In this document: one piece after another, positions 12,801 through 23,700 of the stretch
Layout of the letters: each line of letters opens with the position of its first letter
How positions within the stretch are numbered: position 1 is the stretch's first letter
Source of the DNA: Lepeophtheirus salmonis
Lineage: Eukaryota; Arthropoda; Copepoda; Siphonostomatoida; Caligidae
Assembly (NCBI RefSeq): GCF_016086655.4
Contig: NC_052138.2
Coordinates: 35,103,403-35,167,402, forward strand
DNA length: 64,000 nucleotides
Reading direction: 5' to 3'
Position numbers and translations under genes: made by a program
Notes under the pieces: generated by a model
What the model saw: the letters and a program-made list of their open reading frames with translations, nothing else
The model's database searches: none
Told to the model about the DNA's origin: nothing

Positions 12801-15800
12801 ACCGTTTACCGTCCTTTGAGTGAGTCGATGTGAGTGTTATTGTGAGAATGGACAAAATCAAGTTTGAAAGATGTATCTTTAAATAGATTTAAAAAATAGC
12901 AGACGTATAAAGACGGGGGTTGTCTTATAACTTGACGCGTCTAAGTCAACCAAACTCGGAGTAATTGAGCCAAAGGCAAAAAGTGTCTAATAAACAATTA
13001 TATTGCAGAGAAACCCCCGATTACTCTTTGTGGGTGTTGCAGAGATAAGAAGTCTGGTGAGTTACAACGGAGACTATGTTGAAAAAGTCGAAATTAAAAT
13101 AAATAAAAAATGTATTGTATCTTTGTCAGTTCGGAAACTTTTCAGACCAGCCTCGTATGTGCATTGCTCTTAATACATAAATGTTATCTTAATTGGTTTA
13201 ATAAACCATCAACATTTTTAGTAAAAAATCCAAGGATCGACAGGTCCGAAGATATTTGAACTGTGGCAACTATTGACATTCCTAAGGACTGATATGGCCC
13301 TTCCTAAGAATGGATTTGACCAAATAACACTATTAATATCATCATAGTATTGTATTGCATGTAAACAAAAATGGAGAACTTTATCTGACCACGAACATTG
13401 GTCATTTCTTCTCACCTTGAATACCTAATAGGCCAACTCATGCTTCATTGAAAAGAACTTAAGTAGATCTTTCTGTCCGAACAACACGATTCTAACGTGT
13501 GGTTGGCTCTTGAGATTAGGATGAATTTGGTTGTGTATTATTAACTGGTTCAAAGTTCAATTGTTTGCTATGTCCGAATACTAGAATCTATCCTGGCTGA
13601 AACTTTAGTCGACAGATAAATCTGTCAAATGCTACTAATATCAGCATTCATCTACCTTGAGATCTGATTCTAAGCCCAAAAATGTATTTTTCCTTAATAC
13701 GTTTAAAACGTAACTTATGAAAAGAATGCTTGGACGCTGCTGAAAGTTACTGTCGTCAGGGAACATAAAATAAGCTATATTTAACTTCTAGGGGACTATA
13801 TTTCTGACATTAGACTCTACTTTAAATTCACAAAATTTATACCTGCAATGCCCCATTCCTCAATGTCCGTATTTGAGCCGTTGCGAGTTGAAGGAATCTT
13901 ATAAACCTTGATTTCTAGTTCAAACCAACGTGGGATATTGATGAGAAAGGACATGGCGATCGCTGGTAGGATGTACATCATTACCTATGAAGGAAAAAGT
14001 GTGTTTTTATTCATGGTCTATGTATTTTAAATGATACCCTGTCGGAATAATATTTGAAATAGAAAAAAAGAAATTCTTTTGGTGGAAAGGAAATTTAATA
14101 TGTTTTAAAAGTCGTCATCTTGTTTTGAAGCACCGAGGGGGATTTAAAGTAGGTAGGATAATATTTGATTTAAAAGTAGTACAAGCAAAAATAAAGATAA
14201 GGATAATAATCAAGTCCATTGTATCAGTTTCATACTTTCTCTTTCTATCTCGAAATGGGAGACAATAACAGCGGATAGTTGAAAATCAAATATTGCAACC
14301 TTTTAATAATAAGGAAATAACTTTATAAAATAAATTATTGGAGGAGAAAAATCTCGACTTTTTTGAGAAGTTTGGACAATGAACCTTTTGGAAGATCATG
14401 AAAGTAAATGGAAGGTCTCATTATGTGGAGAAGGTTGTGAGTTTGTCACTTATGAAACATTCTGAAAGGTGAGGAGGGAGCCGATCTGAGGAGTGAGGGA
14501 TGAGACCAAAGGAGATCACATCTCATTAATTAAAGCACATCAACTTTTTATTGGATCTACTATAAGCTATTACAGTATAATTACAGAAATCATTTAACTT
14601 CTGAAACATAAAATTACTTTAAGCATGCATCAATTGAAATATAACGTAGAAACTCCAACGATTGTCTAATGCTACGTAGAAACTTATTCAAGCAATTCTA
14701 CTCAATTGTACAATTGTGAAATTAGACTCTTATAATGTATTCCTTCTGATATAATTTCCTTATTATTAAAAGGTTGGGATAGTTGAAATTCAACTATTCG
14801 CGGTCACTGTCTCCCATTGCAAGATAGAAAGAGTGACCGAACTAAGTACCCCGTAATGGACATAAAAAATATTTAAAAAATGACGAAAAAACATTCATAA
14901 ATACATAAAAACTCTTGAGCAATCTATTTAACAAAAACAAAATGAAGAAAACCCCGATATATTTTTTTTTACTTCATAAAACTAAACGACTCCATATTTA
15001 AATGAACATAGTTTGGTCTTTTTGGAAGAGATAAGACAAAAAATGTAAAGATGTGGTAAGCATTGATTTGTTGAACTGGTAGGTCAAATAATGTATTGAT
15101 AATCATGGAATATACCATCACATCCCTCATAAAATTTATGTAAGCACATACGTATAGCTAGGGCTTGTAGCAAATATGATCTTAGACGAGGGCAATACTG
15201 TTAAAAAAAAAGAAGCTGTTATCGTTATTCCTTAATTCTTAAATAGAGAACCTTATAATGGTATAAAATGCGTTTGCTTATGGAAAACTGAGAGTAATAC
15301 TTTTATATACTTTGTTACAAGTTAAGGAGTAAGATTTGTTTTTATTTCCTTCCTAGTTGTCTTATAACTAGAGTTGACGTTTTTGTAAGGAAAAAAACTA
15401 TGTTTGATAATTAGAAAAGAAAAAACAGTTATTGCGTGACTCTTTTTTCACTTTTGTTTATTATTTAGTAGGTCGTTGAGGTGTTAACTTTTCCCTCTGA
15501 AGTAAGCATTCTCATCCTTTGTTGGTGTAGTAGTTGTAAAAATGCATAATAAAATAAATAGATATGAGTTTAAATATAATTAAAGTATTTGCCCTGCACA
15601 AATACTATTATAAATGTAGAAAGTTCTCATCCTTATTGCAGCCGTTCATTTTATGACCAAAAATCTTATAACAAGCAGCTGATACTAATAAGTGTCTGAA
15701 TACAGTAATACCATATGTCTTCCTCCCGCCTTCTCATAACGCTTTTTTTTCCTTAGAAAAATGCCAACTCTACTTATAGCTGTTTGCACTTAAACTAATA

Positions 15801-18800
15801 AAACGTTATTACCAGATATATATATATATAAAAGCGAAAGTGAACGTGGCCACCCTGACAATCTGAAGAACGCTTTGGGGGTTAACAGCTGTGATATGAA
15901 GACAATCAAGAGAAACCCCACTCCTTATCAAACTATAATGTAGGCAAGAATTACAGCAATTCTACTCCAAATCTAACAAGGACTTACACTTATAACTACA
16001 CAACAAATCCTCAGAGTTAATTTTCATCTTTCACTCACTAGTTATTCTTTTATACTTATTGTTCTCTCTTCAAGAATAAAAGAATCATCACAGCATAGGT
16101 AAAATAAAAATTATTTTCATGTAGCAAACACAAAAAGATCCAGATCATCAAACAGTATATTTTTTTGACTACCGGTCAGTGGTCATGACCGTTAATCTCC
16201 TCACAATCATTTCGCAAATTGCCTGGGTTACCCACAAAAAATATATAAAAAACTAGAAGCACAACGTGTTGCCGAATAAAGGAACGAGTAAAAGAAAAAA
16301 GAAACATTTACTCAAATAACTGTAGTAAAGGGTTGAAATTTATATATTAAACTTTTTTTTATTTCGTTATCATTTTTTTAAAATATTACTCCTGTAAATA
16401 CTTGTATTAATTGTAATATAGTTAAGTTTTCCAGTTAATATAATTATTAGTAGTATGCAAGGCGGTCCAGATAAATTGGGAAAATCTTTAAATACTTATA
16501 AGGAACGAAGTAGATGACCTAGAACTATTTTTTTATTAATTGTAAGTCACACTTAATGACATTTAATTATTTGTAATGAGATACGCTAGTTCGTGCAGAT
16601 CCAGCATTGCCGTTGTATGGGCAATGGACTTCTTCCAGGACCATTACAGACGAAGGATAATTGACACATTCTGCATACTCGACCATCCCCAGATGAATAA
16701 ATTAGATGGATTCATTGATCCGCACGAGTTCGCTTGGGTCTGACAAAGCTTCCAGCGATATGTGCCTGAAGTTATCAAGAGAAGTGGATCTCATTATGAA
16801 TAATTGAATTTTATTAAATGTAGCTTTCAAAAAAATAATAATAAAAAATATGATCCTTGCACAACTTGTTCGTTCGTTATAAGCATATAAAGATTTTCCA
16901 AATTTATCTGAACCACCCTATAAATAAAAATGACATATTTATTTGATTGTGTAACAAGTACTTGTTTGAGTCTATAATATTTATCTGGACTGTTCGCATT
17001 GCTCTTTTTGTATTTCGTCTTATGACGTTTCTTTAATATTGCTTATGTTTTATAAAAACCGTCAGGTCATATTTTTTTACAACTCTATATATTGCAAAAA
17101 TTATTGACTTAGCTACGTTTATATACCCAATAAGTAAGTTATATAAGTTATTGCTCTTTACCATATATGTACATGCACGCACTATAATAAAACAATACAA
17201 ACATGATGTAATGAACACGACCAAACAAAGGATTATATGTGCTTCTATTTGATGTTAAAGTTATTTTCATAGTTGTACAATTCATTGACTTTAAAATACA
17301 AAGTTCTTTGTCTTCTTTTTGCATTGTTTGATGTCTCTCATATGAGAAATAGGGACATCTATTGATGATGTTGTCTGCACTTCGTGGTTCTTCAAAACAC
17401 AAATTGCATGTTACATTGTTATCTTCCATTTGTCTAGGTGGGACAAAAAAGGCCCCTGACCAGTGTAACCATTATTCTCCTGTTTTCACGTCCAAGTTTG
17501 ATAACATTCGATTTCGATTCTTATATTATGTTTCATGCCTTGATATTTTTTGTGTTTATTCAACCAAACTTCATAGAAGAAGCCATGTATTTTCTGCTAC
17601 ACGTAGCTTGGTGGCATTCCTAGAAAACTAATGATTTTTACTTTCAGTACCAATCTTTGCAAGGTAATTTGCAAACACATTCTCTGTAATATCGTAATGA
17701 ACCTGGGACCAAATACGATATATATATTTTTTTACTCCTCTCTTTGTTTAAGATTTCTTTACACGTCCTTGCTGGTAGTAAGTGGCTAAGGATAGCAGCA
17801 ATTGTTGATTGACAATCTGATCGAATTATCATATTTTTTGTTGGGTTTACTTGCTTGATGAGTGCCTTGGAACGACGATGCCTCATTGTTAAATTACATA
17901 AATGAGTGGTAGATTGATGTATCAGCTCGAGTGATAGCCCATCTGGCAGCGGTGTTGCCGTCTTCATTTTGGATCCATCTGTATAGATAATTGTGTCCAG
18001 GTCGTCAACAAGGCTGTTATCCATCCAAACACGAATACTGCTAATGTAGTGACTATATTTGTTAATTTGGCCCATACTGAGTATTTGTTAGTGTCGCATG
18101 TCGTTTTGTTCTACATCTTGACTTTGTTGCTTTTTCTTTGGTGTTTAAATCAAGGGGAGTTATGCTCAACACAGTCTCAATTCCTGCTTTTGGCGTTGAT
18201 CGTAGAGTGTGGCTCTCTACAGGGAGTGCCTTTCTTTGGATAGAATTTAATGTTTTTACTCCAACTTATTTTGAGGTTATGGCATGCCCCATATTAGACA
18301 CCCATAGGAAATAATAGGTCTGATCATAGCCTCATACAACCAGAGAGCTGTATTTGCAGTTAACCCCCACTTTTGTCATATGATTGCTTTGTCCATTCTA
18401 CAAATACGAGTACTTCTGGCAGCTTTTCCTTTCAGGTGTTTTGTCCAAGTTAGTACTTGATCGAAAATCCCACCTAAATACCCCGCCCGCGATGCATATT
18501 CCATTGCTTTGCCCCTCATTTCCAATCAAGGACAGTATTTATATTTGAGTTTATGGGGCTTTGAGAAGACCATAATGCTTGTCTTGTTCAGATTAAACGT
18601 AAGACCATTTATTTTTCACCCTTTTAGTACTGCTTTTTATTGCTTCCTGCATTGCTGTGACAAGGGTGTGATGGAATTTTCCACTAATTTATAAAAGAAA
18701 ATCACCTGCATAGGCTACAGCTTTAACTGTACCCTTTCATAATTTCGTTAAAAGAGTGTTCATAATTATCTTCCAGGCAACCGTTGATAGCATTCCCCCT

Positions 18801-21800
18801 TGAGGACTGTCACGTGTTGGATTGGAATAGATTTTTCAGCTTTTAGCGCAGCTGTAACTTTTTGAGTTCTGAGGAGGTTGTTATAACAGGATCAAATGTT
18901 TGCTAGTATTCCAAGTTTTGCCATAGCTATGTCTGCTGAGTGGAATTGTATATTGTCAAACGCACCAGTGTAGTAGAATCTGACTGCAAGTGTATATTGT
19001 TGTTGGTAAACATACTTTTTGTTTATGTCTGTCGCTTGTGACAGAACCCTCTCAGTTGATAGAGCCTTTGTTGAGAGTGAAGTGTGGGAATATTTTTTTC
19101 AGTTTTTAATGTACGATTCCTTTAAGTATAAAATTTGAGAGAGTGATTGGCCTATAGGATTTTGTCGTGCAGTAATCCCTTTTGATAGGTTTTCGAAGAA
19201 AAATCACTTTGATTTCTCACAAAGTTCTTGGCGTGTATCCAGTACTTAGAATAGCTTTATAGAGTTCTGAAATGTATGAGATTATGTTATCTCCAAGCTG
19301 TTGTAAAACAGTTGATTAAAATACATATGGTCCTAAACTTTGAAGTGTACCAAAAAATTTGAAAAATGCCCATACCTTCTTACTGTTCACAAAGTCGATG
19401 TCGAATTAAGTGGACCAAAAAATTTGAAAAATTCCCATACCTTGTTACTGTCCACCCACAAAGTCTATGTCGAAATTGGTGGATTGCATCGGTATTATAG
19501 GAGTGGAACCACAGTCTACAGTTTCCATGAGTATTTGTAAGGATTCAGCAGAGATCAATTGAGTCAGCCTTACTGCAGAAATGTAACCTTGTATCTTTCT
19601 TTTCTTTTCTAAGTACTGTACGAAGGGATTTTTATTGTGGTTTAATACTATTTCCTATGTGAGTAGTGGTTTTGCTTCGGCTCGAGGTTGCATCTCAAGC
19701 TGACGAGATTTTTGTCCACAATGATACTGAACTACTTTTTTTGTTTTTCTCATTGGGCAGGAAAATTCAAGTGCCTTGATTATACTCCATTTAGTGATTC
19801 TGCGCATTGGTCTATCACACTTGCAATGGAAGTATTTTGTTTTCTATGTGATGTCTGAAAATGTTTTCCGTTCATCATTCTTCAGGTTTCTGATTTTTCA
19901 GGAAAAGGTTTGCATTTGCGTAAGTTAAATACTTTGTACCGATGATATGACATTGATGGCCGAAGATCCACATGGCATCCTGTTATCTCCAAGTTTTTGA
20001 AGGCATGTTGATTCATAATTCTAATATGGATGGTTGAGCTGGCTCGCTAAGTGACGATGGTAGGTTCATTTCCCTCATTTATGACTATAAGATTATGTTT
20101 ATCAATTACTCCAGAATTTATCCTCTTGTGTCAATGTATCTGCTACCCCAAAGATGGTTGTGAGCATTGAAATCCAGAGCCACCAGCAGATATTTTTGTA
20201 AGTAATCAAAGTGTTGAATGAGACTTAGCAGTGTCTTGTAGTCAACTGATAGCAATTGATCAAGATAGACTGTACAAATATACGTTATAGACTCGTCTAT
20301 CTTTAGGCATAATATGCAGACATCTCTGTCAGAAAATTCAGGAACAAACCAGGAATGCAAATGATCCGTAGTTCAAATACAGACCCTTGGTTTTGATGCA
20401 GATTTACTATGGACTGTATATCCACTTAGATTTTTGGTTGCACCATGACTTAGATACGGTTCTGTTATTAAGACTATCTGAAATTTTAATGGTTTCAGTA
20501 CAGATGTAGCTCCTTTTGAGTGTTGAGTATATATATATACCACGATAAATTGGAACTATCTTAAAATTCAACCTGCTTGATAAAAATGGAATTTGGAGTG
20601 TATTTGTTAATATGAAAAAGTTAGACATGATATTCAACATTAAGTTTATTCAACATGTCCTCCCTCAGCAGCCACCATCTTCTCCATCCTGCCCCTATAG
20701 GATTTGCATGCCCTGATGACTTCCGCGGAATCGACAGCATTCCACTCCCTCGAAATAGAGCCCTTCAGGGCCGCGATGTTCTTGTGGCTGACCTTGCACA
20801 CCTCCCTCTCCAACTTCCCCTACCAGTAGTAATCACACAGATTGAGGTCGGGTGAGTTGGAGGGCCAGGTGTAGCGATCCCAGAAAGTGATGTTGTGGGA
20901 GTTGAAGAGGTTAGTGGTCCTCATGGCGATGTGTGCGGGCACTGAGTCTTGTTGGAATATGAACTCCCTCCCAGTGGCCGTATCCTTCATCCAGGGGATG
21001 ACGAACTCCTCCATGACTTCGCAGTACCTTAATGCGTTAACCTTTTTCTTGGGATTGAAGAAGAAAGGAGGCATCACCTCACCGGTGCTGCAGATGACAC
21101 TCAGGGTCATCACGGAGGCCAGGAACTTTGCAGTGAAGACTGCAGGGACCTCTTCTCTCTCCTTGGCAAGCCACTTGTCATTCTGGACGTTGTAGCTTCT
21201 GTCGGCAGTCCAGTTCTTCTCGTCGGAGAAGAAGATGATTCTTCCTCCGTCGCTCTTCAGGTCATTGAGGAGACACTTACTATTGGTGAGCCTGGTGGCC
21301 TTCATGGATGCCGAGAGGATGTGTTGTTTGGCCATTCGGTATGACCTGTACCCAAGGTCCTCATTCACAGCCTTGGAGACCAGCTGCTTGCTCACTCCAC
21401 GGTTCTTGGCCAACCTGGACAAGGAAGACCCTGGTGAAGCCTTGATGGAGTTCCGGAGGCCTTCAAGGAAGTGGGGAGTGGGGATTCGGTCACTTTTCTC
21501 ATGTTGTGGGCCTTGCAGCAGACCTTCCCCTCAACCTCCCAGGCATTGAAGACCCGGTATACCGTGGTTTTGGAGTAGTTAAGAAGCTTGTAGATAGCAG
21601 AGGGTTTGTGTCCCGCACGAGCTAATTCGAGGATGGCGTCTCTCCTTGCTTGTTCCATGATGACTATTGTTTGTTGTCAAAACAATTGTGGTGGAAGTTA
21701 TAGTGTTTTGTTCCTGCAACCTTTTATATTAGTATGATTTAACCCCGAATATCCACATTATGGATCTGGATGAAGTTTAAAGTAGTTCCAATTTATCGTG

Positions 21801-23700
21801 GACACCCTGTATATAAGCACCTGATCATTTTACATCTTTGGTTTTTGGTTTACCGAAGAGGTCATCGGCAACAATATCAAGAAACATAATCATTTTTGAC
21901 TGTTTTAAACCACAAGAAGTTTCTAACCTGGGATTCCCCCTTTTGAAGGGTCATTTGTCCTTGTAGTTTTTCTAACATTCTTGACTCTGCTGGACTGTTA
22001 TTGTTCCAACCGGATTTTATTTCTTCATTCTTTCTACTGATGACCTTATTCCCTGCTTTAGTAATGTTATCAATATCCTTAGTCTGATGATTTACACATA
22101 TTTGATAGTTTACCATCATTGTCTTTTGATTGTTGGTTCTTATTTTTTTCTTTGGATTGACCTTCAGCTCCCTCCTCCGGATGGATACCTGGCGTATTTT
22201 GAGTGTCTTGGAAACACGCTTTTCATGCTAAAGTAATCCTCAGGGTTACATCTACAGATTGTAGATCCTCGAAGGCTGACGGAGCAACAATTTAATTTGT
22301 TAAGTATTACATTGGTGTGCAATGATGCGAGCGAGTACCTCATCACGAATGTTACGAGGGACACCTAGAATAAATCCGATTAACTAATTTTTTTCCTTTC
22401 TTTTTCCCCTCATTTTTTCAGCTTCTTCCCATGTGGTTTGTAAAAGAGGGGTATTCATTGAGATGCATCTTCTGACATATTGCCCAAGAGGGAAGCATTA
22501 TCGTTAACATACATAAATACCCTCTTGTTAGTACATCTGCGTCCTTCATAATTTGGTATCAGACAAGCGACAGACAAGCGACGTACATAACCGTATCAAG
22601 GTTTTGAATTAGCTTATTTAACTCAATAATGGGGATATGGATGGCATTCTTCTTCACAATGACGTTTACTTCTTTGGCAATTGCAGCATATAGAAATTGC
22701 CTTTTTAAGTTTGTTCTTTTCAATGAGGTTCTAATTGCTTTGAGATCTCTTTGATGAAGGAGTTTTGTTCGTTTGACCCTCCATCTTGTACGTTTCGGTT
22801 CAGAATGTTTATCATTTTTCTCAATTACCTTCTTTTTTGAGATTTTTTATCCTGGACGGACATTTTTTAGTTTGTATACTTATGGAAAAAATATATATAT
22901 TTGCTTCCTTTTAATTCTTTTTTTGAGATTAATAAAATAATTAATTTGTAAGACCAAGAGTAAAATATACTGACAGTTTGACACTTTTTTCCACTTTTTA
23001 TAAATGTATTCCTGATAAAACCATTTAGAAAGAAAAAAACAACAAAAAAATGTAGTTTTCTTCAGAAAGAAAATTAAAAAATCTTACTTATTCCCTAATA
23101 AATATATTGTATATACCTCCGACCGTGTTAATGAGATGATATTTATGTACCTTTCTCCGAACCTCAGGATGATGTCCACGCCTTGAGCGTTGTCTTGTTG
23201 AGTAGACCAACTCTGGATGACAAACTGCAAGATATCTCTCCACTGCAAGTAATACATGCCCATAAACAGAGCAACACAAAGCAATGTTATGAATGGGGTA
23301 AAATAAATAAACAAAAAGAGCATCATAGAACCACCAAGTCCAATTGAAGGCGGAGACAAAACTAAATTCAGCTATTGAAAGTATAATGTAAATAGTGTCG
23401 AAGCAAGTCATTGAAGCTAGGAGCATGTTGAACACTGAGCTTATACTTGGATGAAATAAAACGAAAATACTGACCTGAAAAATATAACAATTTATTTTTA
23501 AGGTCATATAAAAAAAAAATCTTTACCAGGTTTCCAATGATCCCAAAGGTTCCTACAACAAGTAATAGTACGCCTTGAATCCATAGTTTGCAAGATTCCG
23601 AAAAAGAACCACTCGAAATATATTCGCAAAAACTTCCTTCTGTAGAATTAGATGATGATGTTTCGTTTATATTCAGAATTGAGCTTGAATAATTTGTCAT
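6382..23700 (-). CDS. FMRFamide-receptor-like GPCR, five coding exons
   Basis: This is a seven-helix neuropeptide receptor of the rhodopsin class, expected in the plasma membrane and coupled to G proteins. Coding exons are 23527-23700, 23151-23474, 13843-13984, 7634-7796 and 6382-6802. All introns are GT-AG and the junction phases (0, 0, 1, 2) keep one frame of 407 residues. The N-terminus has three N-glycosylation sequons (NYS, NET, NST). GNLVSI marks helix 1, ERY (137-139) stands for DRY at the end of helix 3, FYLNWT lies in helix 5, FIVCHLPR (284-291) replaces CWxP in helix 6, and NASANFLVY (332-340) replaces NPxxY in helix 7. CHLPR and NFLVY are typical of FMRFamide-type receptors. I see no cysteine at the usual start of helix 3. 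Large introns carry many transposons. The ligand is inferred; a related peptide receptor is possible. Confidence 0.85.
6803..7633 (-). other. GPCR intron 4
   Basis: An 831-bp AT-rich intron between the loop 3 and helix 6 exons. No transposon signature was seen inside. Open frames such as 7385-7588 have no family features. Confidence 0.7.
7634..7796 (-). CDS. GPCR coding exon 4 (helix 5, intracellular loop 3)
   Basis: A pyrimidine-rich tract and CAAG acceptor precede an exon that opens in phase 1 and closes in phase 2 before GTAAAAAT. It encodes NFYLNWTLLFFTGIIPLSLL (helix 5) and the basic segment RIYLRIKEVQKVRTAQQ of intracellular loop 3. NFYLNWT is a strong family signature. Confidence 0.85.
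9197..9290. repeat. Short palindromic dispersed repeat, copy 1
   Basis: The sequence GATTCCTAGGTCAGATGG leads into GTAATACAATAATGTTTACT, then TACTTAATCAGTGCAACTCCATCTGA. The ends CAGATGG and CCATCTG are inverted. The same core is near 25128-25190 and, in reverse, 28520-28600. It is a small MITE-like unit with no coding capacity. Confidence 0.55.
9351..9938 (-). pseudogene. Internally deleted Tc1/mariner transposase
   Basis: The start MREQKAKMQRMSDILNAELE is a helix-turn-helix N-terminus of a Tc1-like transposase, followed by EEDPTKS-like linker sequence with stops. The catalytic core is missing. The C-terminus appears as PNVDSLKALIVTAWDNLTIT and, after a frameshift near 9380, AFQRRVIDPECGHIE with a stop at 9353-9351. 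It lies in intron 3 of the receptor, in the same orientation as the gene. Confidence 0.7.
10985..11370 (-). pseudogene. Internally deleted Tc1/mariner transposase
   Basis: The minus strand encodes LKEIIEFTKLPKSAVYDVAK (helix-turn-helix), then jumps past the catalytic core to a block ending RDHNSLMPSILEALAKMDKE and CSRFRARLGVV, the usual C-terminal tail. One stop interrupts it. It lies in receptor intron 3. About 120 bp beyond, ACCACTCTGTATAAA at 11484-11500 may be its right end, but no left partner was found. Confidence 0.6.
12440..12540. repeat. Dispersed GGTCC/AGTCT repeat, possible copy
   Basis: GGTCCTTATTTAGGAAC and TTCAGTCTAGTCTGTTCC resemble the GGACTGA/CCTAAG family seen at 2390. The match is partial. 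Confidence 0.3.
12658..13155 (+). mobile_element. Mariner-like element with internal deletion, both ends present
   Basis: Inverted ends CGAGG...GGTCTGAAAAGTTTC (left, with a 12-G run) and GAAACTTTTCAGACC...CCTCG (right) are flanked by TA on both sides. Inside, a plus-strand start reads MDKIKFERC, and the C-terminus reads YNGDYVEK, both seen in rosa-like mariners. The 498-bp length means the catalytic core is gone and it is non-autonomous. It lies in receptor intron 3. Confidence 0.8.
13235..13335. repeat. Dispersed GGACTGA / CCTAAG repeat, copy 2
   Basis: CATTCCTAAGGACTGATATGG and CCTTCCTAAGAATGGATTTG followed by CCAAATAA match copy 1 at 2390 in the same orientation. Confidence 0.5.
13843..13984 (-). 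CDS. GPCR coding exon 3 (helix 4, extracellular loop 2)
   Basis: This short exon lies between a TTCATAG acceptor and a CAG|GTATAA donor. It translates to VMMYILPAIAMSFLINIPRW and onward through an acidic, glycosylatable (NGS) extracellular loop 2. Helix 4 of FMRFamide-type receptors has a similar ILPxxxxxxxxNIPR pattern. Length 142 bases, phase 0 in and phase 1 out, matching its neighbours. Confidence 0.85.
14214..14861. mobile_element. Long-TIR non-coding element A (MITE-like)
   Basis: The left arm runs from GTCCATT through TTCTATCTCGAAATGGGAGA to CAACCTTTTAATAATAAGGA. The right arm holds the reverse complement (TCCTTATTATTAAAAGGTTG ... CTCCCATTGCAAGATAGAAA ... AATGGAC). Arms are roughly 90-100 bp with scattered differences. 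The approximately 450-bp middle shows no transposase. A second member is at 32562-33140. It lies in receptor intron 2. Confidence 0.75.
14862..16457. other. Part of GPCR intron 2, nothing recognised
   Basis: AT-rich DNA with a short (TA)n run near 15820 followed by GTGGCCACCCTGAC, which could be a decayed Tc1-type end, but no partner was found. Confidence 0.4.
16458..16920 (+). mobile_element. Tc1/mariner deletion derivative with both ends
   Basis: Left end CAAGGCGGTCCAGATAAATT and right end (reverse complement) TAGGGTGGTTCAGATAAATT continue into matching AAAATCTTTA and TTATAAGGAACGAA-like sequence, about 48 bp per arm. Between them the plus strand encodes a fragment ending SFQRYVPEVIKRSGSHYE and a stop, a typical transposase C-terminus. 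The core is missing. It lies in receptor intron 2. Confidence 0.75.
17644..18075 (-). pseudogene. LINE RNase H domain
   Basis: A 143-codon open stretch of the LINE. IIYTDGSK carries the first catalytic aspartate, IRSDCQS the later one, and LVPGSLRYYRE corresponds to the WVPGHxGxxGNE block, here with the acidic residue context altered. It lies downstream of the reverse transcriptase, as in RNase H-bearing LINE clades. Confidence 0.7.
19350..19482. repeat. Two-copy 65-bp tandem duplication inside the LINE
   Basis: CCAAAAAATTTGAAAAAT.CCCATACCTT recurs exactly 65 bases apart and the match continues through CACAAAGTC.ATGTCGAA. The second unit has four extra bases and a few substitutions. It interrupts the reverse transcriptase region. 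Confidence 0.8.
20540..21809 (-). mobile_element. DD37D Tc1/mariner-superfamily transposon, nearly full length
   Basis: The right end reads CAATTTATCGTGGACACCCTG then TA. The left end retains CCACGATAAATTGG but the outermost CAGGGTGT is replaced by a TATATATATATA run. The TA target lies in the LINE. The element is richer in GC than the flanking DNA. Comparison with the copy at 28838-29557, which keeps both ends, supports the boundaries. Confidence 0.85.
20645..21658 (-). pseudogene. DD37D transposase, one frameshift and one stop
   Basis: The protein starts at 21658 with MEQARRDAILELARAGHKPS, an N-terminal helix-turn-helix. Near 21485 the frame changes, and the second block (from about 21470) gives the SRLAKNRGVSKQLVSKAV helix-turn-helix and the catalytic core: IIFFSDEKNWTAD (first Asp), FIFQQDSVPAH (second Asp) and SPDLNLCDYYW (third). 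Counting from the QQD aspartate to the CDY aspartate gives 37 residues between. A TAG at about 20819 replaces what is probably a second tryptophan codon, after which the frame continues to AAEGGHVE and a stop near 20655. The copy is almost intact but should not make full transposase. Confidence 0.85.
23151..23474 (-). CDS. GPCR coding exon 2 (helices 1-3)
   Basis: The acceptor is TTTCAG (AG at 23476-23475) and the donor is GTACAT beginning at 23150. The exon has 108 complete codons, phase 0 at both ends. It encodes the end of helix 1 (VSIFVL), helix 2, extracellular loop 1, helix 3 with ERYLAVCHP, and a basic intracellular loop 2. The open frame runs past the donor for about 20 codons; that extension is intronic because exon 3 continues the receptor sequence. 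Confidence 0.85.
23475..23526 (-). other. GPCR intron 1 (52 bp)
   Basis: A minimal intron with GTAAAG donor and TTTTTCAG acceptor, splitting helix 1 between GNL and VSI. Confidence 0.8.

Larger units (their letters stand above)
17160..22870 (-). mobile_element. Degenerate non-LTR retrotransposon (APE, RT, RNase H), split by a DNA transposon
   Basis: On the minus strand ORF1 begins at an ATG at 22863 with many lysines and continues to about 21900. ORF2 then shows an APE endonuclease (FVPEFSDRDVCILCL; LVALDFNAHNHLWGS at 20120-20300). A reverse transcriptase follows, with SPQGG near 18800 and YAGD at 18712-18701, where YADD is expected. RNase H has IIYTDGSKM and IRSDCQSTIAAI (17644-18075). A CxxC...C block (CNLCFEEP...NRCPY) lies near 17400. 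Many stops and frameshifts mark it as dead. The DD37D element at 20540-21809 sits between ORF1 and the endonuclease. The arrangement fits I/R1/Jockey-type LINEs. It is in receptor intron 2, same orientation. Confidence 0.8.

Noticed and set aside
20655..21549. Plus-strand open frames over 20655-21549 and 28961-29326
   Set aside because: They are antisense to the GC-rich DD37D transposase, which carries all the recognisable motifs.
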